A stretch of DNA of 64,000 bases from Babylonia areolata (GCF_041734735.1 NC_134891.1:9255929-9319928); one strand, 5' to 3'; shown: positions 44,372-57,850, counted from the stretch's first letter. Notes: generated by a model not told the origin, from the sequence alone. Made by a program: numbers and translations.

Positions 44372-47300
44372 CACACAGAGATGGTCAAAGAAAGACCTTA
44401 CAGGGCTGCTTTCATGTCACAAACAGAGATCAGGCACCTTCCTAAAATCACTTTAACAACGGGCACATACCTATACCAGTTATCCCCCATAATCCATAGT
44501 AAATTTTGATCTGTGAATGTGCAGCTCACTTTCAACAAATTTCATTTATTTCAAACACCCCATGCAAACCATCAGAACAAACCAACCAGTCTGCTGCAGT
44601 CAGTCAAACATAACAGAAAAAAAAACATCCATTCTTAAAACAGGTGACCCACAGTGCTAGGGAAACTTCAACAACAGCAACAACACGATTTCATGAAACC
44701 AATCTGCATCCTAAGGAAGCACCAACAAGACCGTGGGACAGGCACAACAGCTGAGTGGTCACAGCGTTGCATTTTCAATCTGACGGGCTTGGGATCTTCT
44801 TCTTCTTCTTCTTCTGCGTTCGTGGGCTGCAACTCCCACGTTCACTCGTTATGCACACGAGTGGGGTTTTACGTGTATGACCGTTTTTACCCCGCCATGT
44901 AGGCAGCCATACTCCGCTTTCGGGGGTGGGCTTGGGATCGAATCACGGCGGCAGCACCTCATGACTCTTCTTCTTCTTCTTCTTCTGCGTTCGTGGGCTG
45001 CAACTCCCACGTTCACTCGTATGCACACGAATGGGCTTTTACGTGTATGACCGTTTTTACCCCGCCATGTAGGCAGCCATACTCCGTTTTCGGGGGTACC
45101 TCATGACTCAAGTGCAAAGATTCTTCCTATCTCCCACGTCCACAGGTGCTACAAGTGCCTGAACCCGCTTCATGTGTATAAGCACATAGAAGATCAAACA
45201 CACACATCTAAGACCCCATGATCCATGTCAGTTCAGTTCAGTGGGTTATGGAAACAAGAACAAATACAGTTTACACCGTAACCCCCACTCCCCGAGAAAA
45301 TGAAGTAAAGCTGCCTACATTGTGGGAGTAAAAACACTCCAACATGTCAGATTTCAACTTGTACATACAAGTGAACATGGAGTTGTAGGCCATGAATGCA
45401 GAACAACAACAACAACAAGATCAAGAAAAAAACCCGAAAAACACTAGAAACAAGAATGATAAAGCATACTGATATCATTCGAGTAATTACATCAGTATTC
45501 CTTTTCATTCTCGTTCCTTGCAAATCTGCAACCAGCCAAAACGTAACCAGGCCCAAAAAAAAACTTCAAACGTATTCTGCACTCAAGAGATGTGCACACA
45601 AGACAAGCCATGAAGACAGCCTTGCTCTGGATGGCTGCTAATAACAAAAAGAATCCATGCCAGAACTCCCATCATTCACACTCACCTGCATCACATTTAA
45701 TATATATCTCAAAATCATCACGCCTGGCAAAGATTCAATATATGTCTCAAAATCATCACGCCTGGCAACGATTTAACATATGTCTCAAAATTATCACGCC
45801 TGGCAACGATCAACAACAAAACTCAACACATATATATATGTGTGTGTGTGTGTGTGTGCATGTGTGTGCGCATGCATGTGCATGCACGTTTGCACACCTC
45901 TGTGTGTGCGTGTATGTGCGTGTCTATGTATATATTATGCGTGTGTATGTATACATTATGCTCATGCATGTGTTCTTGTGGGCTTTTTATTTTAAGCGCA
46001 TATTGTCTGTTCGTATTTAAAATTTTCACATGTAATAACATGCCCGACACACAGCAAGTCATACTCTGTATACAACACACATCCTTCTTAATGCACACAA
46101 GACAAATGTACCCAATAAACAATGTCTCACAACACTTCTCTTTGAAGTAACTTTCTTTCTGTTTATAAAATCTTCTCATTATTATTTTTCAGGGGTAACA
46201 TTTCTTATGCAACATACCCTGGCTGTCAGAGGCCTCCGTGGCAAAACGGGTTATATGCACTGAACTTCTTATCAAGCGTTCACCAGTGATCAAGGTTTGA
46301 GGCCCTGTTTCGAAATGGCGTTGTGTCCTCGGGAAAGGAAATTTTCTATCTAAATTTACGTTTAAATAACATACTTACCGTGACCCAACTAGTGCAGACT
46401 CCGGCAGGGGTGTGACATTCCTGTCCTGTGCAAACTACTATCCGCCTATGCGGAGAAAAAGAGAGCAACTACGGCTGATAACCTCCTGGAAGTAGGTAAC
46501 CTCCCCTTTGTCCCGCTAGTTAGCGCCCTCTTTTTCTGGCAGCCATCTCGACACCTGTTCCTGTGCTCCGCATACGGCTAAGTTTTTTTCATATTTCTTT
46601 CTGTCTGGAAAGACATTTTACTCTAAATTTCCTTCACTCCACCAAGCAACCTGACTGTAGATGGGGAAGATTGTACCCACGGAATGAGAGGACTGGGCCC
46701 CACCTTCCAGTGTTGAGCCCTAGACACAGTGGATATAACACTGCCCTGATGGCCGTTAAAGGGCCCTGGAACTTTTAACCTTTTTGCAACAACAAAAAAA
46801 ACAAACAAGAGAGGCAAGGCCTTCAAGACTCACTTGTGATACACTTAAAAAAAAAAATCCAAGCTTTTTATGTATTGAGTATAATTTCAAAATGTAATGT
46901 TTAAGATGAGAAAGATCAGTTTAAAGCAAATTAAGTCCCCTAGCATTAATTACAGAGTCATTTCCCTTTTTTACTATCTGCACCAAAACGTTTGCAAAAT
47001 AAATAAAACTTCCATGCTTAGCAAAAGAAGTTCCTGTTTGAACAAAAAATGATAATAATGACTGCTCTTGTTGTTGGGTCAGAATATCAGATCAAAGTGC
47101 CAAGTTTAGAGAATACAAAAAATATAAATATAACAGTAAATGCAGTTTGCATATAATTAGGCTTCATTTTTTATTTTTTTGTGCCCATCCCAGAGGTGCA
47201 ATATTGTTTTAAACAAGATGACTGGAAAGAACTGAATTTTTCCTATTTTTATGCCTAATTTGGTGTCAACTGACAAAGTATTTGCAGAGAAAATGTCAAT

Positions 47301-49901
47301 GTTAAAGTTTACCACGGACACACAGACACACAGACAACCGAACACCGGGTTAAAACATAGACTCACTTTGTTTACACAAGTGAGTCAAAAAAGGTACAGA
47401 ATAACCAAAGCACCACACACACAGCTGTGAAGCTCTCTCTCACACACACACACACTTAACGGCATGGCCTCCAAAGATGTTTCAAAAACACAAGGACAGC
47501 GCATTCAGGAGCAGAGGCACGTACCAGTTGTGGACCATCAGTTTCTGGACAGCGATGAGCGCTTCGTAGCGCACGTTGGGGTCTGGGTGAGTCAGGTACT
47601 GCATCACCAGCTGCTTGGCTCCAAGCTGCTCTATGATGCTGTGGACAGGCACAAACTTGTTTTCAGTTTCAGGGTCTCAAAGGAGGTAGTCACTGCGAGC
47701 GTTCGGACAAAGCCATGTAAGCTGCACCACATCTGACAGGCAAATGCCTGACCAGCGGCATAACCCTACGTGCTTGGTATACTTTTTCTTCTTCTTTTGC
47801 GTTCTTGGGCTGCAACTCCCACGTTCACTCATATGCACACGAGTGGGCTTTTACGTGTATGACCGTTTTTACCCCGCCATGTAGGCAGCCATACTCCGCT
47901 TTCGGGGGTGTGCATGCTGGGTATGTTCTTGTTTCCATAACCCACTGAACGCCGACATGGATTACAGGATCTTTAACATGCATATTTGATCTTCTGCTTG
48001 CATATACACATGAAGGGGGTTCAGGCACTAGCAGGTCTGCACATATGTTGACCTGGGAGATCATAAAAATCTCCACCCTTCACCCACCAAACGCCGTCAC
48101 CGTGATTCGAACCCGGGACCCTCAGATTGACAGTCCAACGCTTTAACCACTCGGCTATTGCGCCCGTCTACGCGCTTAGTCAGGCTTTGAGTGCATGCGT
48201 GTGTATTTGTGTACCGGATGAGCAGACGCTCAGTCTGACTTCCCAGTCAAACTTGGGAGAAAGGAAGAAGGAGGGAATCAAAGACAACGCCTGACTGATT
48301 ATGCTCTAACTGAGCAGTTATAACCTGCAAATTTTCAAGGACTGACAAATTGAAGAAAAAGAAAATCAAACACAACTACGTCTTACTGATTATGCTCCAA
48401 CTGAGCAGTTATAACCAGTGAATTATCAAGGATTAACAACAACAACAAAATCAAACACAACTACGTCTTACTGATTATGCTCCAACTGAGCAGTAGTAAC
48501 CCGTAAATTTTCAAGGATTAACAAAAAAACAAAAAACAAAAAATCAAACACAGCTATGTCTTACTGACTATGCTCCAACTGAGCAGTTATAACCTTTAAA
48601 TCATCAAGGATTAACAAATTAAAAAAAAACCAAAAAACAAAAACAAGACGTCTTACTGATTATGTTCCAACTGAGTATTTATAACCTGCAAATTTTCAAG
48701 GATTAACAAATCTTAAAAAAAGAAAATCAAACACACCTACGTCTTACTGATTATGCTCCAACTGAGCAGTTATAACCAGTGAATTATCAAGGATTAACAA
48801 CAACAACAACAACAACAAAATCAAACACAACTACGTCTTACTGATTATGCTCCAAATGAGCAGTTATAACCAGTGAAGTATCAAGGATTAACAACAACAA
48901 CAACAACAAAATCAAACACAACTACGTCTTACTGACTATGCTCCAACTGAGCAGTTATAACCCGTAAATTTTCAAGGATTAACAAAAAAACAAAAAACAA
49001 AAAATCAAACACAACTATGTCTTACTGACTATGCTCCAACTGAGCAGTTATAACCTGTAAATCATCAAGGATTAACAAATTTAAAAAACAAAAAAAACAA
49101 AAAAAAACAAGACGTCTTACTGATTATGTTCCAACTGAGTAGTTATAACCTGCAAATTTTCAAGGATTAACAAATCTTAAAAAAAGAAAATCAAACACAA
49201 CTACGTCTTACTGATTATGCTCCAGCTGAGCAGTTATAACCTGTAAATTTTCAAGGATTAACAAAAAACAAACAAAAAATCAAACACAACTACGTCTTAC
49301 TGATTATACTCCAAATGAGCAGTTATAACCTGTAAATTTTCAAGGATTAACAAAAAACAACAACAAAAAATCAAACACAACTACGTCTTACTGATTCTGC
49401 TCCAACTGAGCAATATAACCTGTAAATTTTCAAGGATTAACAACAACATCAACAAAAAAAAAGGATCAAACACTTACGTATTAATAAAGAAAAATTTTAT
49501 TAAAAAAAAAAAAAAAAAAAAAAAATCAAATAAGCACAACAACGTCTTACTGTTTGCCTCTAGGGTAGTAGCGAACGTATTCCCCGATGTCGTGAGCGGC
49601 CACAGAGAGCACCAGAGCATCCCTGCTGGTCTCCAGCAGCCGCACCAAGATCCTGACACACACACCATGAATGCTATTCTTTCTATCCCCCCCCACCACC
49701 CCCACCCTCCAGTCGTAAAACATTTTGCCATTCTCGTGCATATTCAACACGTGATTTTAACATACAATCAAACAAAAAAAAAGTATTAATATTTGCCTTT
49801 TTCACATACATATGTGTATGTGTGTGCTTTTAAAACACTCAAGCAAACAAAATAGTATATTTGCCTGTGTCACATACTTGTGTATGTGTCTGCATGTATA
49901 C

Positions 49902-49938
<37 letters not shown>

Positions 49939-52900
49939 TGTGTGTGTGTGTGTGTGTTTGAGTGTGGCGAATTAAGCGTTGATGTTATGTTGGTGGAAAC
50001 TTGATTTAATTCAACTGCACATGGGTTGAAACAGATGAAGGTGAACTGGCCCTTTGATTCACCATTATTTTGTAGTACGATAAATGGTTTTCACATCTGG
50101 TGGTGAGGATGATGACACCACAATGATGATGTTAATATGACTGCGTGATGACGCTGATGCTGATGACGCTGATAATGACAAGGAGTAGGATTAAAAGAAA
50201 AAGTGAAAAAAAAAAAGAAAACATAAAAAACACCAGAATACCAAATAGGATAGTAAGCACATAATGTACATTTGCTCTCTTCCAATCCTTTGTAAGTCTT
50301 ACTTTGAAACACACACACACACAAACACAGACACACACACGCATAAGCACAATACAACTGATCACCAGACCAAAAGTATGTCGACTCAACCTCTTTCTCA
50401 CTCTTTACTCACAAAACCAACTAGTCAAACACAAACGCACATACGTACATATATATGTATTACACCCACTAGCACACACACAGACACATACACACACACA
50501 TCTGTTTAACACACACACACACAAACTCAAACCACAAAGCACATCCACCTGCGCGTGCACACACACACACACACACACACACAGAGTTTCAGTTTCAGTT
50601 TCAGCAGCTCAAGGAGGCGTCGCTGCGTTCGGACAAATCCATATACACTACACCACATCTGCCAAGCAGATGCCTGACCAGCAGCGTAACCCAAAGCGCT
50701 TAGTCAGGCCTTGAGAAAAAAACCAACAAAAAAAAAACCACACACACACACAGACACATACACACAGAGAGAGAAGAACTCACTTCAGAAGCTCATAGTT
50801 CTTATCATTGAGACGGATGGCATTCTCTCTCCAGAACCGATCAGTCCTGTGCACTGGACTCCACTCCAGGTTGCCGGATTTCACCTCACTGACGTACTCA
50901 TCAAACGAACTGCAACAATACCAGGTTATAATATGGATTCACTTTGTTTACGCAAGCTGAGTCAAAAATGGTCACACATGCAAAATGTCACAGGTCTGTA
51001 GGAGTATACGTATGCGTGACTGAAACTTCAGTGAATGACACAGGAAACAAATGATGAGCGCCCAATAACTGCTGTCAGTCAGTTCTTCCCAGGTAGGCAG
51101 CCTGTTGTGCAAATTATTCTGTGTTTGTAAAGCGAGTAGAGCTTGGTCTCAGTCCAAGAATAGGTGCTTTTTAAGTATCCATATGATGATGATTGATCAT
51201 CATCATCATCACTATGACCCCCTCCTCCCCCCCCCCCCCAACCAACCCCCTCCCTCTACCCCCAACCACACCCTTCCTCCCTCCCTGCCCCCTCACCTGA
51301 GGTCCTGCACGGAGGTCTCCAGCTTGGCACTACAACTCCCCCCTCTCCCTAATACATTCCCCCCCCCCACTCCCTCCCTCTCTGCCTCTCTAGCATGGCA
51401 CTACAACTACCCCCAGCCCTCCAAGACCCTCCCTCTCTGCCTCCCCCACCCCCAACTCACTCGTACCTGAGGTCCTGCACGGAGGTCTCCAGCTTGGCAC
51501 TACAACCTCCTCCCTCCCCAACACACTCTCCCCCCCCCCCTCAATCTCTGCCCCCATCCCCACCCCCCCATACCTGAGGTCCTGCACAGAGGTCTCAAGC
51601 TTGGCACTACAACCTCACCCCTCCCCAACACACTCCCCCCTCCATACTCCCCCCCCAGCCCCCCACCCCCCCATACCTGAGGTCCTGCACAGAGGTCTCA
51701 AGCTTGGCACTACAACCCACCCCCATCCCCCCAAAAACACCCCCCCTCCCCAACTCACTCCACCTCCCTTCCCTCCCTCTCTGCCCCCCCCCCCCCCAGC
51801 CCCCACATCCCCCCCAAGACCCTTACTCCCCCATCCCCACCCCCCATCCCCGCCCATACCTGAGGTCCTGCACGGAGGTCTCCAGCTTGGCGCTGATCCA
51901 CTTGATGTCCTCCTCCAGGTCGGGGTCCTCCCACTTGCGGGCGTCCAGCAGCTCCAGCTGCTTCACCACCTTGCAGCGCACCATGGACAGGGCGTACTCC
52001 TGGGTCACGGACCGCTCCTCGGGCTTCTCCAGCATGTTCTGGACACCATGCCGCAACATGCCAGACGTCTACTGCTGTTGCTGACGGGCGCAATAGCCCC
52101 GAGTGGGTTATCTCTTTCCGGGTGACGGAATGCGTAAGCATTCCTACATAAAATGTATTCGGTTTCAGACGATGTGATGGAATAGCATTTTCCAAAAATA
52201 AAAATCCATCACGTGCTGTACATGTGATTTTGTGATTAGCCAAGCAGGGTGTGCTATTCTGGGTCACTCCACAACGGAATGGTATGATTGGCCAGCCTGG
52301 TGGTGTGGTAGGGTGTGGTGTGGTGTGTACTGTAGTGTGGGGTGGTGGTGGTGGTGGTGGTGTGGTGTGGTGTGGTGTGGTATGTACTGTAGTTTGGGGT
52401 GGTGGTGGTGGTGTGGTAGGGTGTGGTGTGGTGTAGTGTGGTGTGTACTGTAGTGTGGGGTGGTGGTGGTGGTGTGGTAGGGTGTGGTGTGGTGTGGTGT
52501 GGTGTGTACTGTAGTGTGGGGTGGTGGTGGTGGTGTGATAGGGTGTGGTGTGGTGTGGTGTGGTGTGTACTGTAGTGTGGTGTGGTGGTGGTGGTGTGGT
52601 AGGGTGTGGTGTGGTGTGGTGTGGTGTGGTGTGGTGTGTACTGTAGTGTGGGGTGGTGGTGGTGTGGTATGGTGTGGTGTGTACTGTAGTGTGGGGTGGT
52701 GGTGGTGAGGGTGGTGTAGTAGGGTGTGGTGTGGTGTGGTGCGTACTGTAGTCTGGGGTGGTGGTGGTGGTGTGGTAGGGTGTGGTGTGGTGTGGTGTGG
52801 TGTGTACTGTAGTGTGGGGTGGTGGTGGTGTGGTATGGTGTGGTGTGTACTGTAGTGTGGGGTGGTGGTGGTGAGGGTGGTGTAGTAGGGTGTGGTGTGG

Positions 52901-54665
52901 TGTGGTGTGTACTGTAGTTTGGGGTGGTGGTGGTGGTGGTGGTGGTGGTGTGGTGTGGTGTGTACTGTAGTGTGGTGGTGGTGGTGGTGGTGTGGTAGGG
53001 TGTGGTGTGGTGTGTACTGTAGTGTGGGGTGGTGGTGGTGGGGGTGGGTGGTGTGGTGTGGTGTGGTGTGTGCTGTAGTGTGGGGTGGTGGTGTGGTGTG
53101 ATGTGGCATTAAGAGATGTTATGTTCTGCACGAATCACACCATGCCACACCGTGCCAGATGTTTACCACTGCTTTTGCTGTCAGTGTCTGCCTGCTGTGC
53201 TGTGATGGGTTGGGGTTGGTGTGGTGTGGTACGGTGTGGTGTGGTGGGGGTGCTGGTGTGGTGTTGTGTGGTATTAAGTGACGGTTGTGTTCTGCACGAA
53301 TCACACCATGCCATGCCATGCCATGCCAGATGTTTACTGCTGCTTTTGCTATCAGTGTTTGCCTGCTGTGTTGGGTTGGGGTGGGGTGTGGTGTGGTGTG
53401 GTGTGGTGTGGTGTGATGTGGTATTAAGTGATGTTTATGTTCTGCACGAATCACACCATGCCATACCGTGCCAGATGTTTACCACTGCTTTTGCTGTCAC
53501 CGTCTGCCTGCTGTGCTGTGATGGGTTGGTGTTGGTGTGGTGTGGTACGGTGTGGTGTGGTGGGGTGGTGGTGTGGTGTTGTGTGGTATTAAGTGACGGC
53601 TGTGTTCTGCACGAACCGCACCACGCTATGCCATGCCATGCCATGCCATGCCAGATGTTTACTGCTGCTTTTGCTATCAGTGTTTGCCTGCTGTGTTGGG
53701 TTGGGGTGTGGTGTGGTGTGGTGTGGTGTTCTGCAAGTTGGGATGGTGTGGTGTGGTGTGGTGTGGTGTGGTGTGGTGTGGTGTGTGGTGTGGTGTGGTG
53801 TGGTGTGTTAGTGTGTGGTGTGGTGTGATGTGTGGTGTGGTGTGGTGTGTGGTGTGGTGTGGTGTGGTGTGGTATTAAGTGATGTTTGTGTTCTACATGA
53901 ATCACACCATGCCACGCCATGCCAGACGTATACTGCTTTTGCTGTCAGTGTCTGGCTGATGAGTTGTGGTGTGGTGTGGTGTGGTGTGGTGTGTGCTGTG
54001 CTGTGGAGTGATGTGGTGTGGGGTGGGGTGGTATGTTGTGGTGTGGTGTGATGTGGTGTGGTGTGATGTGTGGTAGTGGGGTGTGTGGTGTGGCGTGTTG
54101 TGTTGTTGTTGTGTGGTGGGGTGGGGTGTGGTGTGATGTGGTGTGGTGTGATGTGGTGTGGTGTGGTGTGATGTGATGTGTGATGTGATGTGTGGTGGTG
54201 GCGTGTGTGTTGTGTTGTGTTGTGTTGTGTTGTGTAGTGTGGTGTTGTGTGGGGTGGGGTGGTGTGTAGGGTGGTGTGACGTGATGCGGTATTAAATAAC
54301 GTGGTGTCGTTGCTGTTAAGTGATGTGTCGTTGTTGTTGTTGTTGTTGTTGTTCTTGTGGTTGTCTTCTTTCTTTGCGTTGTTGTGGTGATGGTGGTGCT
54401 GTGGTGTTGTTCTTGTTTTTGTTCTGTTGCTGTTTCTACACTCTTGTTGTGGTGTTGTTGTGCTGCTGACACTGTGCTGCTGCTAGTTGTTCATGTTGCT
54501 GATGCTGTTCTTGCTGTTTTAAAGAGCTGAGCACGCTCTCGATGTCTGACTCGCGACTTGAGTCAGTGCGCACAGATCAGGCAAACTGCCTCCTTTCTTC
54601 TTTCTTGTTTTTTTCTTCTTTCTTTCTAAATAGATGTGGTAGAGCATGTATGGATCAGTCCTCAC

Positions 54666-54726
<61 letters not shown>

Positions 54727-57700
54727 TTTTTTTTGCTGCCCCATCATCTGCACCGTTCCAGTGGCATTACTCCCACGCCGCTCATTTAGATTCCCCCATA
54801 CACGGCCACACCCAGGTTCGTCCGTCACAGTTCCAGCGTCGGCAGTCCACAGGGAACCATCGATGTTAGGTCGCCAGGAGGAGGCCACACACCAGAGGAG
54901 ACCCTGCACTGCTGCTGAGTCACTTCGGTGGTGTTCAGGGGTGCCTGTTCTGATTTTAGCATACTTAGGACACCACCTACTAAGCCCCCTACTAACGACA
55001 ATTATGGCTTAGTCGCGGAGCCAGACTGAGTGAGCGTCCCTCCCAGAGTGGACGACGAGCATGAATCTGCCGACACTGAAGAAACTGACAGGACTCAGCC
55101 CAAGCAAGGAAGTGGAGGGGTATCGAAAATGTGGTCACCATGAGAGCAGGGCATGAAAGGCCACAGACTCTGAGACAGTTTTGTTCATATTGATGATGAT
55201 GATGAAGGAAGAGGAGGAGGATGATGACGATGACGATGTTGCTTTGGGAGGTCCATTAGTCCTCACACTTTGCCGCCTCCTTGAAACTGGCACTGGAACC
55301 TAACGATATACATAACAGAAGAAGAGATAAGAAAAAACACCAGCTCACCCTGAACAAGGCCAGAATGATGCGAGTCACCTTCTCTCTCTGCGTGCTGCTC
55401 AGAATGTCCGCCAGCACTGGGATCAGGTTCATTCTGAAAACACACCGTCAAAAAATCAAATCCGCTTGCTTGCATATGTGTATTTTGTATTTGTATTGCT
55501 TTTTATCACAACCATCAAATCAGCTTGTTTGTATATTTGTATTTTGTATTTGTATTGCTTTCTATCACAACCATCAAAAAATCAAATCCGCTTGCTTGTG
55601 TATTTGTATTTTGTATTCATATTTGTATTGCTTTTTATCACAACAGATTTCTCTGTGTGAAATTTGGGCTGCTCTCCCCAGGGAGAGCACGTTGCTACAC
55701 GACAGCGCCACCCATTTTTTTGTATTTTTTCCAGCGTGCAATTTTATTTGTTTTTCCTATCGAAGTGCATTTTCTACAGAATTTTGCCAGGAACAACCCT
55801 TTCGTTGCCGTGGGTTCTTTTATGTGTGCTAAGTACACGTTGCAAACGGGACCTCGGTTTATTGTCTCATCTAAATGACAAGTGTCCAGACCACCACTCA
55901 AGGTCAAGTGGAGGGGGAGAAAATATTGGCGGCTGAGCCGTGATTTGAACCAGCGTGCTCAGATTCTCCCGCTTCCTAGGCGGATGCGTTACCTCTAGGC
56001 CATCACTCCACTGAGTGACAGTCAGGTGTGTCATGACTGTGGCCATCGGAACAGCAGAGGAGGCAACTGCTGTCCCTGACTATCTGGGCTAGAAGCAAGT
56101 TACAGTGGAAAGTGTCTTGCCCAAGTTATATCCGCTTTCTCTCTCGGCCAAGAGGACTCTTAAAGTCTCAACTCCCGAGAGCAAGGTTTCGGTTGCGCAT
56201 GCGCACTAGAACCTATCCATAAAAGGGAAAGGGGCGGAGTTTATCTATAAAAAGCGCGAGCACGTGTCCGGTAGAAATGTAAACATGTGGGAGGTGAAAG
56301 CAAAACAAAGACCGACTCACTGTTAGCGGAGAAAGATATCCGTGTACTCCTGCCACACAATGTGGTCGTTTACGGTTGCCAACGTCGAGGGGCTGTCTGC
56401 ATGCTTTCCAATTCTCACCAGACAGTACCACATGCTGGTGCTATTTTTATCTGACAGACACGTCTAGCGCAAACACAAACGGCTCTAGCTCCGCCCCTTT
56501 TCTCTGCATTCAAATTTTGTATTACGTGTAGCTGACACATTTTGTACTTTCCAAAGTCAATTCAGGTCTAGATTGGAAGCTGCTAGGCAAATCTCGCTCT
56601 CTGCCATAAATGAAGCCAAACCATAGCTTTATTAGGCTTTTATTTTGAATAAACCTTCACCGACGTCACAGTGTCAGACTCTGGTGAGAAACTGGCTTGA
56701 TTCAAATCGCCCGCCATTTATAGTCCGGTTCAGGCTTTAATTTAGGACAGTCAGCGTTGGGAATGGTCCCCAAAGGCCAACTAAGCCCCCAAAGACTGCA
56801 GCACTAAGAGCCAGTGCAATTTGACCTCCTAGTTTTTGAGGGTTAGTGCCCTTCACAAAAGACTACGCTGTAAATGACTTCACACTGCAGTGGAAAAAAA
56901 ACAACAACAAAAACCACTACTGATCACACAGCTCTCGACGGGCGCAATAGCCGAGTGGTTAAAGTGTTGGACTGTCAATCTGAGGGTCCTGGGTTCGAAT
57001 CATGGTGACAGCGCCTGGTGGGTAAAGGGTGGAGATTTTTACGATCTCCCAGGTCAACATATGTGCAGACCTGCTAGTGCCTGAACCCCCTTCATGTGTA
57101 TATGCAAGCAGAAGATCAAATACGCACATTAAAAATCCTGTAATCCATGTCAGCGTTCGGTGGGTTATGGAAACAAGAACATACCCAGCATGCACACCCC
57201 CGAAAACGGAGTATGGCTGCCTACATGGCTGGGTAAAAACGGTCACACACGTAAAAGCCCACTCGTGTGCATACGAGTGAACGCAGAAGAAGAAGAAGAA
57301 GAAGATCACACAGCTCTCATTTTGCTCTTGGCCCAGATGTATGCTTATGTGAATCTCGAATGTAAGCTGAGTGAGCCAGGCCATGTTGTTTACAGCCCAA
57401 CAGACAACAAAGGGGCCATTTCTGGGCTCAACAACCATCAGAAACCATTTGAAAACCAGTAGAAGAGAACACAGAATAATGCTGAAAGGGGTCAAGCAAA
57501 ACAACGTTAGAAAGGCCGGTTCATCCACATCTCGCTAAGTCAACGTCAAATCTAAATCAAGCTTGAACACTGAATAATGTCAGTGTAACAAGACAAACTC
57601 GCCCACGTCATCACAGTACTGAAAGGCGCACATGCCTGCTCATTCTCTCCTTCATAAAGGAACTGAAGTACAGACATCACAGACGCACGCGCGCGCACAC

Positions 57701-57808
57701 ACTCACCTGTTCATTCCCTCCACTAAGCCATACTGGAGAGATACACACACACACACTGACAAACAAACAGAAACACATACACACACTCATCCCCCCACAC
57801 ACACCCTG

Positions 57809-57850
<42 letters not shown>

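Larger units (their letters stand above)
44735..45420 (+). mobile_element. old SINE C copy carrying two younger SINE C insertions
   Basis: The host copy starts with a degraded tRNA-like head (GCTGAGTGGTCACAGCGTTG), continues through CCTGAACCCGCTTCATGTGT and GGTTATGGAAACAAGAAC, and ends in an (AAC)n tail. It is interrupted twice by antisense, 5'-truncated SINE C copies at 44797-44927 and 44968-45097, each with its own target duplication. Confidence 0.8.
42994..47524. other. ATP6V1H last intron
   Basis: A 4.5-kb intron with long (TG)n/(CA)n tracts (43714-43752, 44071-44134, 44342-44366, 45838-45858), a three-copy 48-bp minisatellite near 45688-45812, and the SINE, G and F elements listed separately. 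No additional exon seen. Confidence 0.6.
56019..57335 (+). mobile_element. dispersed repeat H with two insertions
   Basis: Segments GGAACAGCAGAGGAGGCAAC, TGTCTTGCCCAAGTTATATC, GCAGCACTAAGAGCCAGTGC and TTCACAAAAGACTACGCTG align to the uninterrupted copy at 62578-62905. It is split by an unexplained block of about 580 bp (56152-56733) and by a SINE C (56937-57303). Confidence 0.7.

Noticed and set aside
46375-46410. U1 snRNA-like start (ATACTTACC, then GGCAGGGG) in repeat G
   Set aside because: Only two short words match, with an intervening insertion. The downstream U1 stem-loops and Sm site are absent.
51755-53131. A 458-codon minus-strand frame of His/Thr/Pro
   Set aside because: It is mostly the TGGTG satellite read in antisense. 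Only its last part overlaps the real ATP6V1H exon, in a different frame.
56937-57010. tRNA gene (A and B boxes present), and similar heads at 8680, 23203, 44735, 60297 and 63450
   Set aside because: No paired acceptor stem closes the cloverleaf and each is fused to a repeated SINE body with target duplications.
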